DNA of 64,000 nucleotides from Sphingomonas adhaesiva (GTDB lineage Bacteria > Pseudomonadota > Alphaproteobacteria > Sphingomonadales > Sphingomonadaceae), in the NCBI RefSeq assembly GCF_036946125.1, contig NZ_JAQIJT010000002.1, positions 1,920,001 to 1,984,000 of the forward strand, read 5' to 3'. Below, piece by piece: positions 23,171 through 33,085 of this stretch. The translations under genes were made by a program, and so were the position numbers. The stretch's first letter is position 1. The number at the start of each line of letters is the position of its first letter. Below the pieces are notes generated by a model, which did not search any database, was not told the DNA's origin, and was given only the letters and a program-made list of their open reading frames with translations.

Positions 23171-23294
23171 CCCCTCCCTTTCAAGGGAGGGGCCGGGGGT
23201 GGGTGGCGTGCTCGCGATACGGCGGCGCGGCGCTCTTGGGGAGCCGTATCGCCCGGCCTCGACCCACCCCAACCCCTCCCTTGAAAGGGAGGGG
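23171..23294. repeat. 124-bp palindromic element between folP and ccrM
   Basis: CCCCTCCCTTTCAAGGGAGG (from 23171) is itself palindromic and mirrored by the block at 23273-23294. Inside, GGTGGGT near 23199 pairs with ACCCACC near 23262, and CGATACGGC (23215-23223) pairs with GCCGTATCG (23243-23251). The whole can fold into one long stem. It is a REP/MITE-type intergenic repeat, plausibly acting as a terminator for ccrM and spacing folP. Confidence 0.75.
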
Positions 23295-23299
23295 CCTCG

Positions 23300-24448
23300 T
23301 CAGGGCTGCGTCGCGAGCAGGTAGGTCTGGCGCAGCGTGTCGATCGGCGCCAGCGCGCCCTCGTGCTCATGGTGCCAGAAGGTCCAGCCGTTGCAGGCCG
23401 GCGCGCCCTGCAACGTCGCGCCCAGCTTGTGGATCGACCCCGTCGCACCGCACGGCGACGCCAGCGACCCGTCCGCGCGCACCGTCGCGCGGAAGCGGCG
23501 CTTCGCGTCGGTCAGGACGTCACCCGGGGTGAGGTATCCGTTCTCCACCAGCACGCCGAACGCCACCTTGGGCTGCGCACGGGGGCTCTGCATCGTCGAC
23601 AGCGCGGATTCGTCCAGCGGCAGCGCGGCTTCGATCCGCTCCTGCGCGGCCGCGATATAATCCGCCTCGCGCTCGATCCCGATCCAGCGCCGCCCCAGCC
23701 GCTTCGCCACCGCGCCGGTGGTGCCGGTGCCGAAGAAGGGGTCGAGCACGACGTCCCCCGGTTTCGTGCAGGCCAGCAGGATGCGGTACAGCAGCGCCTC
23801 CGGCTTCTGCGTCGGATGGACCTTCACCCCGCCCTTCTTCAGCCGCTCGCCCCCGCCGCAGATCGGGAATTCCCAATCCGAGCGCATCTGGATCTCGTCG
23901 TTCAGCGTCTTCATGCTGCGGTAGTTGAAGGTGTATTTCGCCTTCTCGCCCTTCGATGCCCAGATCAGCGTCTCGTGCGCGTTGGTGAAGCGGGTGCCGC
24001 GGAAGTTCGGCATCGGGTTGGCCTTGCGCCAGACGATGTCGTTCAGGATCCAATAGCCCAGATCCTGCACCGCCGCGCCGACGCGGAAGATGTTGTGATA
24101 GCTGCCGATCACCCAGATCGTGCCGTCGTCCTTCAGGATGCGGTGCGCCTCCGCCAGCCATGCGCGGGTGAAGGCGTCATATTGCTGGAAGGTGTCGAAC
24201 TTGTCCCAGTCGTCGGTGACCGCGTCGACATGGCTGCCGTCGGGGCGGAACAGCTCGCCGCCGAGTTGCAGGTTGTAGGGCGGATCGGCGAAGATCATGT
24301 CCACCGACTTCGCCGGCAGCGCCATCATCGCGGCGATGCAATCGCCCGCGATGATGCGGTCGAGCGCCAACGGCGGCGCGGCGTCCGACGCCGCCGGCGC
24401 CGTCCTGGCCGCACGCGAGACCCGCGCGATCTTTTCGATCACCCCCAT
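23300..24448 (-). CDS. ccrM: CcrM-type DNA adenine methyltransferase (GANTC)
   Basis: The 382-aa protein has the beta-class N6-adenine methyltransferase order: catalytic DPPYNLQL (about residues 71-78), target-recognition region, and FFGTGTTGAVAKRLGR for SAM binding, plus the C-terminal ~80-residue extension typical of CcrM (GSIHKLGATLQG, CNGWTFWHHE). It methylates GANTC after replication and times cell-cycle transcription in alphaproteobacteria. ATG 24448 has GGGGGA upstream; a longer frame starting at 24502 is less like family N-termini. Four GANTC sites lie in the ~110 bp upstream. Confidence 0.94.
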   Translation of the reverse strand: MGVIEKIARVSRAARTAPAASDAAPPLALDRIIAGDCIAAMMALPAKSVDMIFADPPYNLQLGGELFRPDGSHVDAVTDDWDKFDTFQQYDAFTRAWLAEAHRILKDDGTIWVIGSYHNIFRVGAAVQDLGYWILNDIVWRKANPMPNFRGTRFTNAHETLIWASKGEKAKYTFNYRSMKTLNDEIQMRSDWEFPICGGGERLKKGGVKVHPTQKPEALLYRILLACTKPGDVVLDPFFGTGTTGAVAKRLGRRWIGIEREADYIAAAQERIEAALPLDESALSTMQSPRAQPKVAFGVLVENGYLTPGDVLTDAKRRFRATVRADGSLASPCGATGSIHKLGATLQGAPACNGWTFWHHEHEGALAPIDTLRQTYLLATQP

Positions 24449-24491
24449 GTCATTCCCCCGGTTTCGAGGGGCCAAAAGCGCGGAAAGCGCG

Positions 24492-24603
24492 GACTCCGTC
24501 AAGCGAATGTTGGTTAACGCGACTCGCCGGGAAACCGTTGAGGTGGCGGAACATTTCGTGGCCGCGACCAGATGTTGAGTCTCGCCCGCGGACGAGACTC
24601 AAC
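24492..24603. promoter_or_regulatory. Cluster of four GANTC sites and an 11-bp hairpin upstream of ccrM
   Basis: GANTC sites occur at 24492, 24521, 24577 and 24596. The last two sit in a perfect inverted repeat GTTGAGTCTCG/CGAGACTCAAC (24574-24584, 24593-24603) that also spans the rnhB stop. A TTAACC half-site (minus strand, near 24513-24518) resembles half of a CtrA box. In Caulobacter, methylation state and CtrA control ccrM transcription, so this arrangement suggests similar feedback; that is inference. Confidence 0.5.
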
Positions 24604-25252
24604 CGATAGCGTGTTGCGCGAAAGACTCAGCCGCGGACGGTTCGTCGCGAAACAGGCCCAGCTGCGCGACGGGGGCGAAGCTGCGGCGGTGGAGCGGCGT
24701 CGGGCCGTGCTCGCGCAGCGCCTTCAGATGGGCGGCGCTGCCATAGCCCTTGTTGCGCTCCCACGCATATTGCGGGTGCGCCAGTGCGGCCTCGATCATG
24801 ATCGTGTCGCGGACATGCTTGGCGACGATGGAGGCGGCGGCGATCGAGCGGCTGATCGCATCCCCGCCGACGATCGCGGTCGCGGGATAGACCCATCGCG
24901 GCAGGCGGTTGCCGTCGACCAGGACATGGCCCGGCGCGCAGCCCAGCGCCTGTGCCAGCTGCTCGACCGCCAGCGTCATCGCCTTCATCGTCGCCCAGTG
25001 GATGTTCAGCGTATCGATCTCCGCGGGCTCGACGATGCCGACCCCCACCACCGCGCACGCCCGCAGCCGCGCGCACAGCCGCGCGCGCTCGCCCGCCGGC
25101 AGCTGCTTCGAATCGTCGATCCCGCGCGGCACGCCCTTCGCGGGCAGGACGACGGCGGCGGCCACCACCGGCCCGGCAAGAGGCCCCCGGCCCGCCTCGT
25201 CCACCCCGGCGACGGGGGGAAGGCACAGGCGCTCGTGCTTCAATCCGGGCAT
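24599..25252 (-). CDS. rnhB: Ribonuclease HII
   Basis: The 217-aa protein carries AGVDEAGRGPLAGPVVAAAV (catalytic Asp-Glu), DDSKQL, VDGNRLP and SIVAKHVRD with a GYGSAAH end motif, all RNase HII hallmarks. It removes ribonucleotides and RNA-DNA hybrids. Its start codon region overlaps the thiD stop by 13 bp. The stop codon is part of the hairpin upstream of ccrM. Confidence 0.95.
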   Translation of the reverse strand: MPGLKHERLCLPPVAGVDEAGRGPLAGPVVAAAVVLPAKGVPRGIDDSKQLPAGERARLCARLRACAVVGVGIVEPAEIDTLNIHWATMKAMTLAVEQLAQALGCAPGHVLVDGNRLPRWVYPATAIVGGDAISRSIAAASIVAKHVRDTIMIEAALAHPQYAWERNKGYGSAAHLKALREHGPTPLHRRSFAPVAQLGLFRDEPSAAESFAQHAIG

Positions 25253-26025
25253 CGGAACCCGGTGGCGTCCTGTTGTCCCATGGGGCCCTGCCCCTGCCCC
25301 AGCCCCGGCGCGTGCTCAAGGCTGGCACGGACGAACGCGATGGCCCGTTCGATCGCTGCGGGCAGCGACATGGCCACACCCAGCCCGGTGGCGATCGCAC
25401 TCGCCAGGGTGCATCCGGTCCCGTGCGAATGGCGCGTATCGATCCGTGGATTTTCCCAGCGCGCGACCTGCCCCGAGGCATCGAACAGCCGGTCGACCAC
25501 GGTTTCGCCCTCGGCATGGCCGCCCTTGACCAGCACCGCCGCGGCGCGCGCCAGCAGGGCCTCGCGTCCGCCCAGCGCCGCCAGTTCGGGCAGGTTGGGC
25601 GTCACCAGCGCCGCGCGGGCGATGAGCCGCTCCAGCCCCGCGACCGTGGCGGCATCCGCCAGCACCGATCCCGACGTGGCCACCATGACCGGATCGACCA
25701 CCACGGGCACGTCCAGCCCGGCCAGCACCTCCGCCACCGCCAGCGCGGTGTCGGCCGAACCGATCATCCCGATCTTCACCGCGTCGACGCCCAGATCGTC
25801 GATCACCGAGCGCATCTGCGTCACGACGATCTCGGTCGGCACGGGGTGGACCGCCTGCACGCCGAGCGTGTTCTGCGCGGTGATCGCGGTGATCGCGGTC
25901 ATCGCATGTCCGCCCAGCATCGTGACCGTCTTGATATCGGCCTGGATGCCCGCGCCGCCGCCCGAATCCGATCCCGCGACGATCAGGACGCGGGGCAGGA
26001 CGCGGGGCAGAACACGCGGTGTCAT
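25240..26025 (-). CDS. thiD: Hydroxymethylpyrimidine/phosphomethylpyrimidine kinase
   Basis: The 261-aa protein reads VLIVAGSDSGGGAGIQADIK at its start and has VDPVMVATSG and HGTGCTLASAIA, matching the ribokinase-like HMP kinase of thiamine synthesis. It phosphorylates HMP and HMP-P. The N-terminus MTPRVLPRVLPRVLIVAG contains a PRVL repeat encoded by a duplicated 12-bp unit. Its ATG overlaps the DUF1272 gene stop (ATGA) and its end overlaps rnhB. Longer in-frame reading upstream is antisense to the TonB receptor gene and is not coding. Confidence 0.93.
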   Translation of the reverse strand: MTPRVLPRVLPRVLIVAGSDSGGGAGIQADIKTVTMLGGHAMTAITAITAQNTLGVQAVHPVPTEIVVTQMRSVIDDLGVDAVKIGMIGSADTALAVAEVLAGLDVPVVVDPVMVATSGSVLADAATVAGLERLIARAALVTPNLPELAALGGREALLARAAAVLVKGGHAEGETVVDRLFDASGQVARWENPRIDTRHSHGTGCTLASAIATGLGVAMSLPAAIERAIAFVRASLEHAPGLGQGQGPMGQQDATGFRCPD

Positions 26026-26246
26026 CCCTTGAAATGCCGGACGGTGGACGCCGGATGCCGCCTCAGCGCCTCGTCGACGCGCGCCGGGCGGTCGAGCAGT
26101 TCGCCGCCGCAATTCGGGCAGCGCTCGTCCAGGGCATCCGCGCAATCGGCGCAGAAGGTGCATTCGAACGAACAGATGAAGGCACCCCCCTCGTCCGCGG
26201 GCAGGTCGACGCCGCAGCGTTCGCAATCGGGGCGCATCTCGAGCAT
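26022..26246 (-). CDS. DUF1272 zinc-binding protein (74 aa)
   Basis: Residues include RPDCERCGVDLP, SFECTFCADC and ERCPNCGGELLDRP, four paired cysteine motifs that match the DUF1272 family of small zinc-binding proteins. Start ATG 26246 gives the normal MLEMRPDCERC opening; upstream codons would read non-conserved sequence shared with the divergent receptor's leader. The stop overlaps the thiD start (ATGA), so the two are co-translated. Function is unknown. Confidence 0.85.
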   Translation of the reverse strand: MLEMRPDCERCGVDLPADEGGAFICSFECTFCADCADALDERCPNCGGELLDRPARVDEALRRHPASTVRHFKG

Positions 26247-26352
26247 CCGCCGCCCATAGCCGCGCCGCACATCTGTAACAATCCGCCCGTATGCGCGCGC
26301 TCGTCGGGGACACGCGGCAACTCGCGACCCCTCCTTGCTTGGGGGCAACAAC

Positions 26353-28560
26353 ATGATCGGGAAGACCTATTGGGCCGCCGCGCTGGCGGCGCTGACGGCC
26401 GCCATGCCGGCATGGGCGCAGGAAGCGCCCGCGGAGGAGGGCGAGATCGTCGTCACCGCGCAGCGCCGGCAGGAGAATATCCGCGACGTGCCGCTGGCGG
26501 TCTCCGTCGTCGGCGGCGAACGCGTGTCGGCCATCGCGGAAGGGGGCGCGGACATCCTGTCGCTCGCCGGGCGGGTCCCCAGCCTCTACGTCGAAAGCTC
26601 GAACGGCCGCTACGCGCCGCGCTTCTACATCCGCGGCCTGGGCAACGTCGATTTCGACTTCAACGCGTCGCAGCCGGTGTCGGTGGTGCTGGACGACGTG
26701 GTGCTGGAAAACGTCTTCCTGAAGGGCTTCCCGATGTTCGACCTCGACCGGGTCGAGGTGCTCAAGGGGCCGCAGGGCACGCTGTTCGGGCGCAACACCC
26801 CCGCCGGCGTCGTCAAGCTGGAGACGCGCCGCCCCGGTCGCGACGCGGAAGGGCAGATGACGCTGACCGCGGGCGAGCTGGGCACGATGCGCGGCGAGCT
26901 GGGCGTCACCGTACCCGCGTCGGACACGCTGTCGATCCGGCTCGCGGGCCTGGTCAACCACCGCGACAATTGGGTCGACAACGCCTTCAACCCCTCCTTC
27001 GCGCGCGCGGGCAAGGACCTGGGCCGGTTCGACGACATCGCGGGGCGCATCCACGTCGCCTGGAACCCGGACAGCCCGCTGTCGGTGCTGCTGACGGTGC
27101 AGGGGCGGCGGCTGGACGGCACCGGCACGCTCAACCGCGCCAACGTGCTGACCACCGGCTCGAACCGGCTCAACGCGCGCTACGACCGCGACCGCGTGTT
27201 CTACGACGGCGGGCTCAACAATCCGCAGCGTCAGGGGACCACGTCGCAGGCGATCCACGCCGATTACGACCTGGGCGCGGCGACGCTGACCGCGATCGTC
27301 TCGGCCTATCAGGGCAGCAGCGCGGGGCGCGGCGACATCGACGGCGGCGTGCTGGGCACGACGGCGGGCAGCGGCTTCATCCCCTTCCGCTCGGAAACGG
27401 GAACGCTGTCGAGCGATCTGGACCAGCAGACGTACGAACTGCGCCTCGCCAGCAACGGCGACACCCGCTTCGGGTATCAGATCGGCGCCTTCTACTGGCA
27501 TGAGCGGTTCAAGCTGGTCTCGGGCAGCTTCGACGGGGTGGGCGGGATCAACCCGACGATCATCTCCGAGCTGCGCCAGACGAGTGACAGCTGGTCGGGC
27601 TTCGGCCAGCTGCGCTACGATCTGACCGATCGCCTGCGCGTGACCGCGGGCGCGCGCTGGACCCATGACCTGCGCAATCTGGCGGCCGACCGCACCCGTG
27701 GTGCGGCCTTCTCCACCACGCGCCGCGTCAGCGACGGGCAGCCGAGCTGGGACGTCAGCCTGCTGTACCGCGCCGACGACAGCGTCAGCCTGTTCGCGCG
27801 GGTCGCGCGCGGTTATCGCGGGCCGTCGATCCAGGGGCGCATCGCCACGTCGAACATCGTGACGACCGCCCGTTCGGAAACGCTGACCTCGTACGAGGCG
27901 GGGCTGAAGGCGGCCAGCGCGGACAATCGCTTCCGCCTCGATCTCACCGGCTATACCTATCAGATCGACGATCCGCAGTTCACCGCGATCGGCGGCCAGG
28001 GCAATTTCAACCAGCTCATCAACGCGCGCCGCGGCATCGGGCGCGGTGTCGAGGTGGAGGCGACCGCCAACCTCTTCCGCGGTTTCCAGCTGAACGGCGG
28101 CGCGTCGTACAACTACACCCGCATCTCCGACCCCAACCTGCTGGTGGCCTTCTGCGGGGCGGCCTGCACCGTGCTGGACCCGATCGTGAACGTCGGCACG
28201 ACGCGCCGCGCGGCGATCAACGGCAACCCGTTCCCGCAGGCGCCGCGCTGGCAGTTCAACGTCAACGCTGCCTATACCCACAGGCTGGCGGGCGGCGGCG
28301 AGCTGTACGCGCAGACCGACTGGGTCGGGCAATCGCGCTTCAACCTGTTCCTCTACGAAGCGACCGAGTTCCGGGTCGGCACCAATGTGGAGGGCGGCGC
28401 GCGCATCGGCTGGCGGATGACGAACGGCGTCGACCTGTTCGCCTTCGCCCGCAACATCACCGACGAGAGCAACGTGATCGGCGCGATCGACTTCAACAAC
28501 CTGACCGCGTTCGTCAACGAACCGCGCGTGATCGGCGCGGGCGTGGGGTACCGCTTCTGA
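26353..28560 (+). CDS. TonB-dependent outer-membrane receptor
   Basis: The 735-aa protein starts with a signal peptide (MIGKTYWAAALAALTAAM...AWAQ), then a TonB-box-like EIVVTAQRR and a plug domain (NIRDVPLAVSVV; FYIRGLGNVDFDF; DRVEVLKGPQGTLFGRNTPAG), followed by a 22-strand-type barrel ending in YRF. The plug pattern matches the sphingomonad family of receptors for carbohydrates, siderophores or aromatic compounds; the substrate is not evident. It stands alone, diverging from the DUF1272-thiD operon across about 100 bp. Confidence 0.93.
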   Translation: MIGKTYWAAALAALTAAMPAWAQEAPAEEGEIVVTAQRRQENIRDVPLAVSVVGGERVSAIAEGGADILSLAGRVPSLYVESSNGRYAPRFYIRGLGNVDFDFNASQPVSVVLDDVVLENVFLKGFPMFDLDRVEVLKGPQGTLFGRNTPAGVVKLETRRPGRDAEGQMTLTAGELGTMRGELGVTVPASDTLSIRLAGLVNHRDNWVDNAFNPSFARAGKDLGRFDDIAGRIHVAWNPDSPLSVLLTVQGRRLDGTGTLNRANVLTTGSNRLNARYDRDRVFYDGGLNNPQRQGTTSQAIHADYDLGAATLTAIVSAYQGSSAGRGDIDGGVLGTTAGSGFIPFRSETGTLSSDLDQQTYELRLASNGDTRFGYQIGAFYWHERFKLVSGSFDGVGGINPTIISELRQTSDSWSGFGQLRYDLTDRLRVTAGARWTHDLRNLAADRTRGAAFSTTRRVSDGQPSWDVSLLYRADDSVSLFARVARGYRGPSIQGRIATSNIVTTARSETLTSYEAGLKAASADNRFRLDLTGYTYQIDDPQFTAIGGQGNFNQLINARRGIGRGVEVEATANLFRGFQLNGGASYNYTRISDPNLLVAFCGAACTVLDPIVNVGTTRRAAINGNPFPQAPRWQFNVNAAYTHRLAGGGELYAQTDWVGQSRFNLFLYEATEFRVGTNVEGGARIGWRMTNGVDLFAFARNITDESNVIGAIDFNNLTAFVNEPRVIGAGVGYRF

Positions 28561-28584
28561 AAGTCCGGCAATGCCACCGCCGCC

Positions 28585-29307
28585 TCATCGCGACGGTGGC
28601 GCCCGCCGCCACGTGCGGATCAGGAAAAGAATCTGCAGAATCGTCCATATGGGCCTGCGCCCGGACACACGCAAAAATCTGGATGAGCTGACACGCAGGC
28701 GTCGCCGACGACGGCGCTGAGCCGCGACTTCACGACCACGCGTCTTTCGGCGTTCGGCATTTAGTGCGCTCTTCAGTCCGCAGGCGGCCCCGCCGATCGG
28801 GAACAGGATCGCGAACGCGAACACGCAAAATCGATAGTATCCAGCAGCGGAATCTTCGAACGGCGATCCAATCCTGTCGTACGTCACGACAGACAGGATC
28901 GCTATGGACGAGATGCAAGCGGGCACCATTACATAAAGGAAGACGTTCCCGAGAATTTTCGCGTTGGAGAGAGTCTGAATACGTTGCTTCCACGTTCCAT
29001 GACCTGGCGGATGTGGCCAGTCAGGCGTTCGACGATAGGCCCTGAAGGCCGCGAACACCAACGCCATCCGCTTTGCCTCGCCCAGCAGATGGATCCACGC
29101 GAAGAGTGATACCGCCACCCCGAAGAGTGGCAGCATGACGATAAGCCAACCAAACTCAAGCATTTGCGGCTTGATGAACGGACCCAATATACAAAGACTG
29201 ACCGCTACACTCCAGATGTTGAATGATAGCCAGAATGCACGGTGCCGATACTCCCACTCCTTATACAGCAAATCCCAACGTTTCTCGGCGCTGATGTCAT
29301 CATCCAT
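28585..29307 (-). CDS. Membrane protein of unknown function (240 aa)
   Basis: There are about four hydrophobic helices (FWLSFNIWSVAVSLCILG; FGWLIVMLPLFGVAVSLFAW; IFLYVMVPACISSIAIL-like; YRFCVFAFAILFPIGGAA) and a basic C-terminus (REVAAQRRRRRRLR). The gene starts one base after the glmM stop, so it rides on the glmM transcript, but its base composition is more AT-rich than glmM. It may be a horizontally gained passenger. Family not recognised. It lies between glmM and the TonB receptor, pointing toward the latter. Confidence 0.6.
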   Translation of the reverse strand: MDDDISAEKRWDLLYKEWEYRHRAFWLSFNIWSVAVSLCILGPFIKPQMLEFGWLIVMLPLFGVAVSLFAWIHLLGEAKRMALVFAAFRAYRRTPDWPHPPGHGTWKQRIQTLSNAKILGNVFLYVMVPACISSIAILSVVTYDRIGSPFEDSAAGYYRFCVFAFAILFPIGGAACGLKSALNAERRKTRGREVAAQRRRRRRLRVSSSRFLRVSGRRPIWTILQILFLIRTWRRAPPSR

Positions 29308-29308
29308 C

Positions 29309-30646
<1,338 letters not shown>

Positions 30647-30718
30647 GTCGCCGTCCGTTCGCTCCGCTTGGTTGCATGCCGCATAACGAAGCGCGGATGA
30701 AAGGGCGACTACCGGAAC

Positions 30719-31972
30719 ATGACGCAAGCGACACGTATTCTCCTTTCGTTGGTCGTCGGGCTGAGCGCGGGGATCGCGCTGGCGGCCTTCGCGCCGGGGG
30801 CGGTTCCGGGTGCCACCGCGGTGGCGGAGCCGATCGGCACCGCATGGCTGCACGCGTTGCAGATGACGATCGTCCCGCTGGTCGTCTCGCTGCTGGTCAC
30901 CGGGGTCGCGGCCACCGCGGAGGCCGCGCGCGCGGGACGGCTCGCGGCGCGGGCCATCGCGCTCTATGTGACGTTACTGTTCCTGTCGGCGGTGATGGCG
31001 GCACTGCTGACGCCGCTGTTCCTCTCGGTCGCGCCGCTTCCCGCCGCCTCGGCCGCCGCGCTGCGCGCCGCGCTGTCCGGCGCGGCGGCGATCCCGCCGG
31101 TCGCGCCGCTGGGCGAGTTCTTCGCCGGGATCGTGCCGACCAACATCGTGAAGGCCGCCGCGGCGGACGCGTTCCTGTCGCTCATCATCTTCACCCTCGT
31201 CTTCGCCTTCGCCATCGCGCGGATCGGCGCGGACGAGCGTGCGCTGATGGTCCGCTTCTTCACCGCGCTGCGCGACACGATGCTGGTGGTGATCGACTGG
31301 GTATTGTGGGTCGCGCCGGTCGGCGTCTTCGCGCTGACGCTGGTGGTGGGCGCGCGCGCGGGCACCGGGGCGTTCGGTGCGCTGGTCCATTATATCCTCA
31401 CGGTCTCCGCGGTCGGGTTCGCGGTGGCGCTGATCGCCTATCCGCTGGTCCGCTTCGGCGCGCGTATCCGCCTGCGCGCCTTCACCCGCGCCGCCTTGCC
31501 CGCGCAGGCGGTCGCGATCAGCACGCAGAGCTCGCTCGCCTCGCTGCCCGCGATGCTGGAGGGCGCGCGCGCGCTGGGCGTGCCGGTGTCGACCGCGGGC
31601 GTCACGCTGCCGCTGGCGGTCGCGATCTTCCGCGCGACCGGGCCGGCGATGAACCTGGCGGTGGCGATCTACGTCGCGACCTGGTTCGGGGTGCCGCTGT
31701 CGCCCGCGACGCTGGCGATCGGCGTCGTCGTCGCGACGCTCACCTCGCTCGGCTCGGTCAGCCTGCCGGGCACGGTCAGCTACGTGAGCGCGATCGCGCC
31801 GATCGCGGGCACGATCGGCGCGCCGCTCGCGCCGCTGGGGCTGCTGGTGGCGGTGGAAACCATCCCCGACATCATGCGTACCGTCGGCAACGTCACCATG
31901 GATCTGGCGACCACCGCCTTGCTCGGGCGCGGCGCGCCGCGCGATCACGACGAAGAGGACATTCTGCCATGA
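30719..31972 (+). CDS. Dicarboxylate/amino acid:cation symporter (DAACS family)
   Basis: The 417-aa protein has eight or so hydrophobic segments and family motifs LQMTIVPLVVSLLVTGV, SLIIFTLVFAFAIARIG, STQSSLASLPAMLEGA, and FRATGPAMNLAVAIY near the ligand site. It should import glutamate, aspartate or C4-dicarboxylates with Na+ or H+. The aldo-keto reductase gene overlaps its stop in ATGA. Confidence 0.9.
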   Translation: MTQATRILLSLVVGLSAGIALAAFAPGAVPGATAVAEPIGTAWLHALQMTIVPLVVSLLVTGVAATAEAARAGRLAARAIALYVTLLFLSAVMAALLTPLFLSVAPLPAASAAALRAALSGAAAIPPVAPLGEFFAGIVPTNIVKAAAADAFLSLIIFTLVFAFAIARIGADERALMVRFFTALRDTMLVVIDWVLWVAPVGVFALTLVVGARAGTGAFGALVHYILTVSAVGFAVALIAYPLVRFGARIRLRAFTRAALPAQAVAISTQSSLASLPAMLEGARALGVPVSTAGVTLPLAVAIFRATGPAMNLAVAIYVATWFGVPLSPATLAIGVVVATLTSLGSVSLPGTVSYVSAIAPIAGTIGAPLAPLGLLVAVETIPDIMRTVGNVTMDLATTALLGRGAPRDHDEEDILP

Positions 31973-32955
31973 AGACACGCACGCTGGGCGACGGCCTGAC
32001 CGTCAGCGCGCTGGGCGTCGGCTGCATGCCGATGGCGGCGGGGCGCATCAATTACGGCGCCGCCGACCTCGACGAAGCGATCGCCACCATCCACCGCGCG
32101 ATCGATCTGGGCATCACCTTCTTCGACACCGCCGAAGTCTATGGCCCCGAGGAGAACGAGCGCATCGTCGGCCGCGCGATCAGGGGCAGGCGCGACGGGC
32201 TGGTCATCGCCACCAAGTTCGGGCTGGTCGGCAGCAAGGGCCCGTTCGTCCCCGACAGCACGCCCGACAACATCCGCCGCGCCTGCGACGGCTCGCTGGA
32301 GCGGCTGGGCATCGAGACGATCGACCTCTATTACCAGCACCGCGTCGACCCCGACGTGCCGATCGAGGACGTGATCGGCGCGCTGGCCGAGCTCAAGCGG
32401 GCCGGCAAGATCCGCCACATCGGCCTGTCGGAGGCGGCGGCCGCCACGCTGCGGCGCGCCTGCGCGGTCCATCCCATTGCCGCGCTCCAGTCGGAATATT
32501 CGTTGTGGGAGCGCGACGTCGAGGCGGAGATCCTGCCGACCGCGCGCGAACTGGGGGTCGGCTTCGTCCCCTACAGCCCGTTGGGGCGCGGTTTCCTCAC
32601 CGGGCAGGTGACCCGGCCCGAGGACATGGAGGAGGGCGACTATCGCCGCAACGACCCGCGCTACCAGCCGGGCAATTTCGAGGCGAACCTGAAGCTGGTC
32701 GAGGTGGTGAAGCAGGTCGCCGCGGCGCACGACGCCAGCGCGGCGCAGGTGGCGCTCGCCTGGCTGCTGGCGCAGGATGCGGCGATCGTCCCCATCCCCG
32801 GCTCCAAGCGGCGCGTGACGATGGAGGACAGCGTGAAGGCCGCCGAGCTGTCGCTGTCGACGGAGGATCTGGCGCGCCTCGACGCCGCCGCGCCGCGTGG
32901 GCAGACGGCGGGACCGCGATACGGCGAGGCGCAGCTGAAGATGGTGCGGATCTGA
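31969..32955 (+). CDS. Aldo-keto reductase (AKR family)
   Basis: The 328-aa protein contains GVGCMPMAAG, FFDTAEVYGPEENE (catalytic Asp and Tyr), IATKFGLVG, IDLYYQHRVDP, and PIPGSKRRVTMEDSVKA for NADPH binding. It should be an NADPH-dependent aldehyde reductase of the YhdN/Tas-like group. It starts at an ATGA overlap with the symporter stop, suggesting that both serve one substrate pathway. Confidence 0.9.
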   Translation: MKTRTLGDGLTVSALGVGCMPMAAGRINYGAADLDEAIATIHRAIDLGITFFDTAEVYGPEENERIVGRAIRGRRDGLVIATKFGLVGSKGPFVPDSTPDNIRRACDGSLERLGIETIDLYYQHRVDPDVPIEDVIGALAELKRAGKIRHIGLSEAAAATLRRACAVHPIAALQSEYSLWERDVEAEILPTARELGVGFVPYSPLGRGFLTGQVTRPEDMEEGDYRRNDPRYQPGNFEANLKLVEVVKQVAAAHDASAAQVALAWLLAQDAAIVPIPGSKRRVTMEDSVKAAELSLSTEDLARLDAAAPRGQTAGPRYGEAQLKMVRI

Positions 32956-32967
32956 ACGGTACTCCCC

Positions 32968-32997
32968 CGTCATCGCTTCGCTCCGCTCGCAATGACG
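32968..32997. repeat. Short REP-like palindrome
   Basis: CGTCAT (32968-32973) and ATGACG (32992-32997) enclose CGCTTCGCTCCGCTCGCA, a common bacterial intergenic palindrome family. It lies downstream of the aldo-keto reductase stop and probably acts as a transcript-end structure. Confidence 0.5.
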
Positions 32998-33056
32998 AAT
33001 CCAGCAATGCCAGAGTGACCGAGACGCCATTGACTCCGCCACCCTTCACGACTTAT

Positions 33057-33070
33057 TGACACATCTGTCA
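33057..33070. promoter_or_regulatory. Operator-like palindrome TGACACATCTGTCA before coq4
   Basis: TGACA and TGTCA flank a 4-bp centre 15 bp upstream of the coq4 start. The size and spacing fit TetR-family operators. A TTGACA -35-like box overlaps at 33056 but leaves no room for a normal -10, so the palindrome is the likelier signal. The regulator is not in the window. Confidence 0.4.
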
Positions 33071-33085
33071 GTAGGAGTGTGAGTC

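Noticed and set aside
26026..28332. Very long open frame (about 1,030 codons in all) upstream of thiD
   Set aside because: It is antisense to the TonB receptor and reflects high GC; the ThiD family N-terminus starts at 26025.
33056..33061. TTGACA as a -35 box for coq4
   Set aside because: There is no -10 at 16-18 bp that leaves room for a leader before the start; the TGACA/TGTCA palindrome explains it better.
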